DNA of 5,535 nucleotides, taken from positions 1-5,535 of the forward strand of contig JAJQGQ010000241.1 of the NCBI GenBank assembly GCA_021200395.1, given 5' to 3'. Below the pieces are notes generated by a model, which saw only the letters and a list, made by a program, of their open reading frames with translations, was not told where the DNA came from and did no database searches. How positions within the stretch are numbered: the first letter of the stretch is position 1; each line of letters starts with the position of its first letter. The DNA comes from Erysipelotrichaceae bacterium (GTDB lineage: Bacteria; Bacillota_I; Bacilli_A; Erysipelotrichales; Coprobacillaceae). The translations under genes and the position numbers were made by a program. This document shows, piece by piece, positions 1-5,327 of the stretch.

Positions 1-2
1 CA

Positions 3-98
3 TTATGTGATGGTCCACAATCATTGAAACCAGAAAAGTATACAGAATTGTTACAACAATTAGCAGGTATTGCAAAGGTTGTAGGTAAAGAAATATAA
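3..98 (+). CDS. aroF: 3-deoxy-7-phosphoheptulonate (DAHP) synthase, C-terminal end (partial, 5' end outside window)
   Basis: Frame 3 is open from the window edge to a TAA at 96-98 and gives 31 residues beginning LCDGPQSLKPEKY. This matches the C-terminus of type I-beta (KDO8P-synthase-like) DAHP synthases, where a conserved (A)L-S/C-D-G-x-Q-S-L motif is followed by an amphipathic final helix, as I recall for the Thermotoga and clostridial enzymes. The enzyme condenses phosphoenolpyruvate and erythrose 4-phosphate, the committed first step of the shikimate pathway, in the cytoplasm. It sits 19 nt ahead of aroB on the same strand, so it is very likely the preceding gene of the same operon. Catalytic residues and any N-terminal regulatory domain (ferredoxin-like or chorismate mutase) lie outside the window, so feedback control cannot be judged. 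The symbol is tentative because firmicute type I-beta enzymes are variously called aroF, aroG or aroA. Confidence 0.85.
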   Translation, partial: LCDGPQSLKPEKYTELLQQLAGIAKVVGKEI

Positions 99-104
99 AA
101 TATT

Positions 105-111
105 AGGGGTG
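105..111 (+). promoter_or_regulatory. Ribosome binding site that decides the aroB start
   Basis: AGGGGTG at 105-111 lies 6 nt before the ATG at 118. A longer reading frame could begin at the GTG at 109, but that codon lies inside this Shine-Dalgarno-like sequence and has no binding site of its own upstream. The ATG at 118 is therefore the better start, and the protein has 352 residues rather than 355. Confidence 0.75.
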
Positions 112-117
112 ATAATC

Positions 118-1176
118 ATGGAAATGACAGTGAATTTAGGCAAGGATAGTTATCCTATTTATATTCAACAAGGTATATTGGATAATATGAATGCTTATAT
201 TGAACCTGTTTATAAGGGTGAAAAGATCATGATTATATCAGATGATCAGGTGTTTAGTTATTATGGGGATAAGTTAGAAGATCAGTTGAAACAAAAATAT
301 CAAGTGAATCATGTGATTGTTCCTCATGGTGAACAGTCTAAGAGATTTGATATTTTACCTAGTATATACAAACAGATATTGGATTTCCATTTGACGAGAA
401 CGGATTTGATTATTGCTTTAGGTGGAGGCGTGATAGGTGATTTAGCGGGTTTTGTAGCTAGTACGTATTTGCGTGGCTTGAAGTTTGTTCAAATTCCTAC
501 GTCATTGTTAGCACAGGTAGATTCTAGTGTAGGGGGAAAGGTTGCAGTGGATCTACCTGAAGGGAAGAATTTGATTGGTGCTTTTAAGCATCCGACGATG
601 GTGTTGATTGATCCTTTGACGTTGAAGACATTAGATAAGAGATTTATCAATGATGGTATGGGTGAAGTGATCAAATATGGATGTATTTTTGATAAGGATT
701 TGTTTGATCGTTTAGGAAGTTATGCATCGTTTGATAATTTATATGAAGATATTGATGAGATTATTTATCGTTGTGTTGATTTAAAAAGAATAGTGGTGGA
801 AAGAGATTTGTTTGATTTTGGTGATCGTTTATCGTTGAATTTTGGTCATACTCTAGGTCATGCTTTGGAACAATATTATCATTATGAAACATATTCTCAT
901 GGTGAAGCTGTTAGTATTGGTATGGTGCAATTAACACGTATAGCTGAGATGAAAGGTTTAACAAGCATAGGAACAAGTGAACAAATAAAGAAAGTTGTTT
1001 CTTTGTATCATTTACCTTATGAATCACATGTCTCAACAGCTGATCTTAAAAAAGCGATGTCTTTAGATAAGAAGAATATTCATTCTAAGCTTAATTATGT
1101 TTTATTAAAAGAAATTGGTCAATATTTTGTATATCCTAGTGATTTATCGTTTATTGATGAAGTGGAGGTTGTATAA
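118..1176 (+). CDS. aroB: 3-dehydroquinate synthase AroB
   Basis: Converts DAHP to 3-dehydroquinate, the second shikimate step, using NAD+ and a divalent metal (Zn2+ or Co2+) in the cytoplasm. The 352-residue product has the usual family length. The N-terminal Rossmann-like half carries the NAD-binding run GGGVIGDLAGF (residues 102-112) and the signature IPTSLLAQVDSSVGGKVAVD (127-146), then EGKNLIGAF. The metal ligands expected for the family are all present: Glu183 in GMGEVIKYG, His244 in FGHTLGHALE and His261 in YSHGEA. The C-terminal DKKN (about 317-320) is also typical. It follows the DAHP synthase by 19 nt, and its TAA directly abuts the aroA ATG. Codon use differs somewhat from the later genes, with many TTG leucines and G/T-ending codons (see findings). 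No truncation or damage is seen. The identity is near certain; only the start (118 versus 109) is a judgement. Confidence 0.97.
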   Translation: MEMTVNLGKDSYPIYIQQGILDNMNAYIEPVYKGEKIMIISDDQVFSYYGDKLEDQLKQKYQVNHVIVPHGEQSKRFDILPSIYKQILDFHLTRTDLIIALGGGVIGDLAGFVASTYLRGLKFVQIPTSLLAQVDSSVGGKVAVDLPEGKNLIGAFKHPTMVLIDPLTLKTLDKRFINDGMGEVIKYGCIFDKDLFDRLGSYASFDNLYEDIDEIIYRCVDLKRIVVERDLFDFGDRLSLNFGHTLGHALEQYYHYETYSHGEAVSIGMVQLTRIAEMKGLTSIGTSEQIKKVVSLYHLPYESHVSTADLKKAMSLDKKNIHSKLNYVLLKEIGQYFVYPSDLSFIDEVEVV

Positions 1177-2442
1177 ATGGCAGTTGTAATAACACCACAA
1201 AAATTAAGGGGTACAGTGACTGTACCACCTTCTAAAAGTATGGCTCATCGTGCTATTATATGTGCATCCTTAGCTAAAGGGAAAAGTACTATTACCAATA
1301 TTGAATATTCTAAAGATATCATTGCTACGATATCAGCTATGAAAGCTTTAGGAACGACTATTATTGAAAAAGATGATTCCTTAATTATAGATGGTTCAAC
1401 AACTTATAGTAAAAAGGAATATGATATTGATTGTTGTGAAAGTGGATCAACATTAAGATTTATGGTTCCTGTATCATTAGTTTGTGATGCAAAGGTTCAC
1501 TTTAGTGGTGAAGGTCGTTTAGGACAAAGACCATTAAATGTGTTTTATGATATATTTGATAAACAAAATATAAAATATAGTTATCAAGAAAATGTTTTGG
1601 ATTTAAATATTGAAGGACAGTTATTATCAGATACATTTATGATACCTGGTGATGTTTCTTCACAATTTATTAGTGGTTTATTGTTTGCTTTACCTTTATT
1701 AGATAAAGATTCTAAGATTATTATTACTTCACCGTTACAATCAAAAGGTTATATTGATTTAACTTTACAGATGTTAGAACAGTTTCATATCAAAGTGATG
1801 AATCATGATTATCAGGAATTGATAATTCCTGGTCATCAGGAATATATGAGTCATGATTATCGTGTGGAAGCTGATTTTTCGCAGGCTGCTTTCTATTTAG
1901 TAGCAGGAGCTTTAGGTAATGATGTTGTTTTAAAGGATTTGAATTTGGATTCTTATCAAGGTGATAAGGTTGTTGTTGATATGTTGAAACGTATGGGTGG
2001 ACAATTAATAGAGACTGATGAAGGTTATCAAATGAAGAGTGATCGATTATATGCGACAGTTATTGATGGTTCACAATGTCCTGATATTATTCCTGTGATG
2101 GCCATTGCTTGTGCGTTAGCTCATGGTACATCATTGATTCAAAATATTGGAAGATTACGTATTAAAGAATGCGATCGTTTAAAAGCAACAGTAGAAGTGA
2201 TTCATGCTTTGGGTGGTAATGCCAAAGAATATGAAGATTCGATGGAAATTATCGGATGTTGTCATTTAAAAGGTGGAGCAGTTTCATCTTATAATGATCA
2301 TCGTATGGCTATGATGGAAGCAATTGCATCTACGCGTTGTCAACGCAGTGTTGTGATTGACAATAAGGATTGTGTATCAAAATCCTATCCAAGTTTTTGG
2401 GAAGATTTTAAGATGTTAGGAGGCGTATTTGATGAGTGCTAA
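1177..2442 (+). CDS. aroA: 3-phosphoshikimate 1-carboxyvinyltransferase (EPSP synthase) AroA
   Basis: Transfers the enolpyruvyl group of phosphoenolpyruvate to shikimate 3-phosphate, the sixth shikimate step; it is the target of glyphosate. The 421-residue length is normal. Visible active-site landmarks, matched to the E. coli enzyme, are Lys20-Ser21 and Arg25 in PPSKSMAHRA, Arg94 in ESGSTLRF (88-95), Arg118 in GRLGQRPL, the Ser161-Ser162-Gln163 triad in GDVSSQF, the catalytic Asp303 in CPDIIPVMA, Glu331 and Arg334 in IKECDRLKA, Arg376 in YNDHRMAMM and Lys402 in VSKSYPSF. The loop 88-95 differs from the textbook GNAGTAMRP form (see findings). Translation starts right at the end of aroB, with GGAGG at 1164-1168 lying 8 nt upstream inside the aroB coding region. 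The last 11 nt overlap aroC. There is no sign of a frameshift, and all catalytic residues are present, so it should be active. Confidence 0.97.
   Translation: MAVVITPQKLRGTVTVPPSKSMAHRAIICASLAKGKSTITNIEYSKDIIATISAMKALGTTIIEKDDSLIIDGSTTYSKKEYDIDCCESGSTLRFMVPVSLVCDAKVHFSGEGRLGQRPLNVFYDIFDKQNIKYSYQENVLDLNIEGQLLSDTFMIPGDVSSQFISGLLFALPLLDKDSKIIITSPLQSKGYIDLTLQMLEQFHIKVMNHDYQELIIPGHQEYMSHDYRVEADFSQAAFYLVAGALGNDVVLKDLNLDSYQGDKVVVDMLKRMGGQLIETDEGYQMKSDRLYATVIDGSQCPDIIPVMAIACALAHGTSLIQNIGRLRIKECDRLKATVEVIHALGGNAKEYEDSMEIIGCCHLKGGAVSSYNDHRMAMMEAIASTRCQRSVVIDNKDCVSKSYPSFWEDFKMLGGVFDEC
2418..2423 (+). promoter_or_regulatory. Ribosome binding site of aroC inside the end of aroA
   Basis: A perfect AGGAGG lies 8 nt before the ATG at 2432, within the last codons of aroA. 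A TTG at 2429 is also in frame but sits only 5 nt from the AGGAGG and is the weaker codon, so 2432 is preferred. The site would keep aroC translation strong as well as coupled to aroA. Confidence 0.8.
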
Positions 2443-3502
2443 TTGGGGAACAAATATAGAATTATCCTTGTTTGGTGAAAGTCATGGTAAAGCTATTGGA
2501 ATAGTTATTGGAAACTTACCTGCTGGCATTAAACTAGACATGGATGAAATCAATAGAAATATGAAAAGAAGAGCACCTGGGCAAAACAAAATGTCGACAC
2601 CACGCAAAGAAAAAGATGAAGTTGAAATCATGAGTGGTATCCTTGCTGGCGTTACGACTGGTGCACCATTATGTGCTATGATTTACAATAGTGATCAACA
2701 CTCTAAAGATTATTCATTATTAAAAGAATGCATGCGTCCAGGACATTCTGATTATCCTGCTTATATCAAATATCAGGGATTCAATGATGTCAGAGGTGGC
2801 GGACATTTTTCAGGAAGATTAACAGCACCGATTGTATTTGCTGGTAGTGTTGCTAGACAAATACTAAAACAAAAAGGGATTGTCATTGGTGCTCATATTC
2901 AAAGTATAAAAGATATTGAAGATAAGCGTTTTGGCGTCAATATCAATGAATCTGATTTAGAAGAGCTCCTACAAAAACCTTATCCAACAATTGATGATGA
3001 CATATTTTCTACCATGCAATCAGTGATTGAAGAAGCAAGAATGAATCAAGATTCCGCAGGAGGCAAAATTGAATGTGCTATTTTAAATGTTCCTGCAGGT
3101 TTAGGAAATCCTTTCTTTGATTCCATTGAAGCACATTTATCACCATTGTTATTTAGTATTCCTGCTGTTAAAAGTGTGAGTTTTGGCTTAGGTGAAGATA
3201 TTACCAAACTTTATGGCCATGAAGCCAACGATAGCTATTACTTTGAAGGCGACCAAGTCAAAACCAAGACAAACAATAACGGTGGTATAACGGGAGGTAT
3301 CAGCAATGGTATGCCAATTATCTTTAGTGTAGGTATTAAACCAACACCATCCATCTCCCAAACACAACAAACAATTAATGTGAAAACACATGAAAATACA
3401 ACTTTACAAATTACAGGAAGGCATGATCCATGTATCGTTCCACGAGCAATTGTCGTTGTTGAATCAATGGCTGCTTTAGGTATCTTGGACATGATAGGTT
3501 AA
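2432..3502 (+). CDS. aroC: Chorismate synthase AroC
   Basis: Makes chorismate from EPSP by an anti-1,4-elimination of phosphate that needs reduced FMN, the seventh and last common step. The 356-residue product is of standard length. Motifs in order are GESHG (15-19, with the catalytic-type His18), RRAPGQ (47-52), MRPGHSD (101-107, His105), RGGGHFSGR (121-129), MNQDSAGG (204-211), NNNGGITGGISNG (281-293), KPTPS (303-307) and GRHDPCIVPRA (329-339). The middle motif is the GGHFSGR variety instead of the more familiar GRSSARET variety. It starts 11 nt inside aroA and ends 2 nt before pheA. I see no fused flavin reductase domain, so this looks like the monofunctional bacterial type that depends on a separate source of reduced flavin. 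The alternative start at 2429 (TTG) would add one residue. Confidence 0.97.
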   Translation: MSANWGTNIELSLFGESHGKAIGIVIGNLPAGIKLDMDEINRNMKRRAPGQNKMSTPRKEKDEVEIMSGILAGVTTGAPLCAMIYNSDQHSKDYSLLKECMRPGHSDYPAYIKYQGFNDVRGGGHFSGRLTAPIVFAGSVARQILKQKGIVIGAHIQSIKDIEDKRFGVNINESDLEELLQKPYPTIDDDIFSTMQSVIEEARMNQDSAGGKIECAILNVPAGLGNPFFDSIEAHLSPLLFSIPAVKSVSFGLGEDITKLYGHEANDSYYFEGDQVKTKTNNNGGITGGISNGMPIIFSVGIKPTPSISQTQQTINVKTHENTTLQITGRHDPCIVPRAIVVVESMAALGILDMIG

Positions 3503-3504
3503 AT

Positions 3505-4620
3505 ATGAAAGACTTAGAAACATGTAGAGCAGAAATAGATGAAATTGATCAACAAATGCTACAATTATTTGAAAAAAGAATGGGTTTATCTAAACAAGTC
3601 GTTGACTATAAATTAGCTCATAATATGGAAATATTCCAGCTTGATAGAGAAAATGAAGTAATTAATGAAACCATTTCTGATGTACAGGATGATAATCTCA
3701 AAGAATATGCCAAAAACTATATTCAAGATCTTATGAATATTTCTAAATCCTATCAGGCAACATTTATTCCTGTAGAAAATACCATTGAACTCAAAGAACC
3801 TAAAAAAGATAACATACGTGTTGGTTTCCAAGGTGTTCCAGGTGCTTTTTCTGAATTGGCATTAAGAATCTATTTTGGTGAAGAAGCAGAGAGAAAACAT
3901 TATACGAAATTTGAAGATGTTTATGAAGCTTTAAAAAATGATGAAATAGATTATGGTATTGTCCCTTTAGAAAACTCTTCTACAGGAGCTATTAATGATA
4001 ACTATGATTGTATTAGAGACTATGGCTTTTATATTGTTGGTGAACAACATATTCGTGTCTCTCAACATTTATTAGGCCTTAAAGGAGCAAAACTCGAAGA
4101 TATTACAGATGTTTATTCACATCCTCAAGGATTACTACAAACATCTAAATATCTACAAGCCCATAACATTACCCCTCATGAATATACCGATACAGCTGAA
4201 GCTGCTAAATATATTTCTGAAATGAATGATAAACACTTAGGAGCTATTGCTTCTGTACATGCTGCTAAGCTATATAACTTAGATGTTATTGGTGAAAATA
4301 TTGAAAATGTAAAAACCAACTCAACACGTTTCATTATCTTTTCAAAAAATCTTGAACGTGTGGAAGGAGCCAATTGTGTCAGTGTTGTATTTACTACAAA
4401 GCATCAAGTTGGAGCCTTATATCAAGTGATCAAAACAATCAATGATCATCAAATCAATATGGTTAGAATTGAATCAAGACCTGTTAGACATACACCTTGG
4501 GAATACTATTTCTATGTAGATTTTGAAGGTAGTCTTAATGATTATGGTATTATTAAAGTATTAGAACGTATGAAAGCTCATACGAATACCTTAAGGATAT
4601 TAGGTCATTATGTCAGATAA
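3505..4620 (+). CDS. pheA: Bifunctional chorismate mutase / prephenate dehydratase (P-protein) PheA
   Basis: A 371-residue fusion that takes chorismate to prephenate and then to phenylpyruvate, the phenylalanine precursor. Residues 1 to about 88 form an all-helical AroQ-type chorismate mutase. Counterparts of the E. coli active site are Arg8, Arg25, Lys36, Arg48, Glu49, Ser80 and Gln84, but Gln45 stands where E. coli has Asp48. Residues about 104-280 are the prephenate dehydratase domain, with VGFQGVPGAFSE (106-117), VPLENSSTGAI (153-163), YSHPQGL (204-210), the GAIAS/AAKLY segment (246-257) and the catalytic NSTRF (272-276). Residues about 291-371 are an ACT domain with GALY (303-306) and ESRP (323-326), the motifs linked to phenylalanine binding. 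Feedback inhibition by phenylalanine is therefore expected from family knowledge. The start lies 2 nt after aroC with only a weak AGGT upstream, suggesting reliance on coupling. It overlaps aroK by 11 nt. Confidence 0.96.
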   Translation: MKDLETCRAEIDEIDQQMLQLFEKRMGLSKQVVDYKLAHNMEIFQLDRENEVINETISDVQDDNLKEYAKNYIQDLMNISKSYQATFIPVENTIELKEPKKDNIRVGFQGVPGAFSELALRIYFGEEAERKHYTKFEDVYEALKNDEIDYGIVPLENSSTGAINDNYDCIRDYGFYIVGEQHIRVSQHLLGLKGAKLEDITDVYSHPQGLLQTSKYLQAHNITPHEYTDTAEAAKYISEMNDKHLGAIASVHAAKLYNLDVIGENIENVKTNSTRFIIFSKNLERVEGANCVSVVFTTKHQVGALYQVIKTINDHQINMVRIESRPVRHTPWEYYFYVDFEGSLNDYGIIKVLERMKAHTNTLRILGHYVR

Positions 4621-5110
4621 GAATATTATTTTAATAGGTATTATGGGTAGTGGTAAAACAACTATATCTAAATTGATTGCCCAAAAGCTCAATCGTCCTT
4701 TAATTGATATGGATGATTATATTGTTGATAAATTCCATATGACTATTAATGAAATGTTTGATATCAGTGAAGACTACTTTAGAGATAGAGAAACAGAGTG
4801 TTGTAAAGATATGGCAAAATTAACAGGTCATGTTATATCTACTGGTGGTGGGGTCATTAAAAGAAAAGAGAATGTAGCATTTTTAAAAGAAAATGGTGTT
4901 ATCTTTTATTTGGATAGACCTATTTCATTAATTGTTGAAGATGTTGAAACATCTTCACGCCCACTTCTTAAAGAAGGAGCTGATAAGCTTTATCGTCTAG
5001 ATGAAGAAAGACGTCAATTATATCTTGACGCCTGTGATTATCATATTATCAATGATTCTTCTTTAGAAGATGTAACAAATATCATTATAAACAAAATAGG
5101 TGCAAGATGA
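4610..5110 (+). CDS. aroK: Shikimate kinase AroK
   Basis: Phosphorylates shikimate at O3 with ATP, the fifth shikimate step, feeding AroA. The 166-residue product is a compact P-loop kinase of usual length. It shows the Walker A motif GIMGSGKTT (10-18), shikimate-binding Asp33/Asp35 in LIDMDDYI, FRDRE (57-61) with Arg58, the glycine stretch STGGGVI (76-82), the lid RPLL (116-119) and Arg134 in EERRQLY. The ATG overlaps the end of pheA by 11 nt. Upstream binding sites are unremarkable: AAGGA at 4593-4597 is 12 nt away and AGGT at 4602-4605 only 4 nt away, so translational coupling to pheA is likely. It is the last gene of the operon, and its final four sense codons form the left arm of the terminator. 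The name aroK is used because it is the only shikimate kinase seen; aroL would be equivalent. Confidence 0.96.
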   Translation: MSDKNIILIGIMGSGKTTISKLIAQKLNRPLIDMDDYIVDKFHMTINEMFDISEDYFRDRETECCKDMAKLTGHVISTGGGVIKRKENVAFLKENGVIFYLDRPISLIVEDVETSSRPLLKEGADKLYRLDEERRQLYLDACDYHIINDSSLEDVTNIIINKIGAR

Positions 5111-5132
5111 GGGCTTGCACCTATGTTTTTTT
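5096..5132 (+). terminator. Intrinsic terminator of the aro operon, overlapping the end of aroK
   Basis: A perfect 11-bp inverted repeat (ATAGGTGCAAG at 5096-5106, CTTGCACCTAT at 5114-5124) encloses a 7-nt loop and is followed by G and seven T (5126-5132). The left arm encodes the last aroK residues Ile-Gly-Ala-Arg, and the TGA stop (5108-5110) lies in the loop. On the other strand the hairpin is followed by TTTGTTT, so weak termination of opposing transcription is possible but less convincing. Confidence 0.92.
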
Positions 5133-5166
5133 CCTTTTTGATATAGAGGAAAAGGATTGAATTATA

Positions 5167-5194
5167 GATGATAAATATGAGGTCCTTTATCATC
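5167..5194. repeat. Perfect 9-bp inverted repeat in the intergenic region
   Basis: GATGATAAA (5167-5175) and TTTATCATC (5186-5194) are exact reverse complements separated by 10 nt (TATGAGGTCC). No T-run follows on either strand, so it does not look like a terminator. An overlapping alternative pairing exists between AAAGGA (5151-5156) and TCCTTT (5193-5198). It could be an RNA stem, a protein-binding palindrome or chance in A/T-rich DNA; the sequence alone does not decide. Confidence 0.5.
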
Positions 5195-5216
5195 CTTTAA
5201 TACTATAACAAATTCA

Positions 5217-5238
5217 TGTGTAACTTTTGTGTCACTTT
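5217..5238 (+). promoter_or_regulatory. Tandem 11-nt direct repeat, possible operator
   Basis: TGTGTAACTTT (5217-5227) is followed immediately by TGTGTCACTTT (5228-5238), 10 of 11 identical. The period of about one helical turn is what OmpR/PhoB-type response regulators use. The repeat ends about 60 nt before the extended -10 of the next gene. It also overlaps a possible weak promoter (TTGTGT at 5227-5232, 16 nt, TATAAA at 5249-5254). The regulator and function are unknown. Confidence 0.35.
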
Positions 5239-5294
5239 TTAAAAAATATATAAAATTTCTGCCCTAAAATGATATATAAGAAATATAAAATATA

Positions 5295-5303
5295 TGGTAT
5301 AAT
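5295..5303 (+). promoter_or_regulatory. Extended -10 promoter for the AAA-ATPase-like gene
   Basis: TGG-TATAAT (TATAAT at 5298-5303 with the TGn extension at 5295-5297) is a consensus extended -10 for the housekeeping sigma factor. The -35 position about 17 nt upstream (TATAAG at 5275-5280) is poor, which is common for extended -10 promoters. The 5240-5292 stretch is very A/T rich and could act as an UP-like element. The predicted transcription start is near 5310, giving a leader of only about 18 nt that begins at the Shine-Dalgarno sequence. Confidence 0.7.
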
Positions 5304-5308
5304 AGCTT

Positions 5309-5316
5309 AAAGGAGG
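5309..5316 (+). promoter_or_regulatory. Ribosome binding site of the AAA-ATPase-like gene
   Basis: AAAGGAGG is a near-perfect anti-Shine-Dalgarno match, 11 nt ahead of the ATG at 5328. The spacing is slightly long, but no in-frame ATG, GTG or TTG lies closer, so 5328 is the supported start. Confidence 0.75.
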
Positions 5317-5327
5317 CGATTGATACT

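Noticed and set aside
489..674. Minus-strand 61-codon open frame inside aroB
   Set aside because: It lies antisense to the conserved NAD-binding core of aroB, has no recognisable domain, and is explained as a shadow of the real gene.
2259..2295. Possible internal promoter in aroA (TTGTCA ... TATAAT)
   Set aside because: The two boxes are separated by 25 nt, far from the 16-18 nt needed, and the -10 has no TGn extension. The TATAAT is explained by the conserved SYND codons.
3188..3492. Two overlapping minus-strand open frames inside aroC (67 and 84 codons), one with hydrophobic stretches
   Set aside because: Both are antisense to the conserved NNNGGITGG to GRHDPC region of aroC. The hydrophobicity follows from reverse reading of those codons, and no family is recognised.
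3613..3831. Minus-strand open frame inside pheA (72 codons)
   Set aside because: It is antisense to the mutase/dehydratase linker, is rich in Phe/Ile as expected from complementing AAA/AAT codons, and has no supporting motif.
4176..4373. Minus-strand open frame inside pheA (65 codons)
   Set aside because: It is antisense to the catalytic NSTRF region of the dehydratase, with no independent evidence for a gene.
5138..5166. Possible promoter TTGATA with ATTATA 17 nt downstream, just after the terminator
   Set aside because: The -10 is a poor match and no gene starts nearby; the extended -10 at 5295-5303 is far better.
5168..5200. Ten-codon open frame (MINMRSFIIL) with AAAAGGA 11 nt upstream, a possible leader peptide
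   Set aside because: It is very short, its start and end lie in the arms of the inverted repeat, it has no run of a regulatory amino acid, and no promoter clearly serves it. Chance is the simpler explanation.
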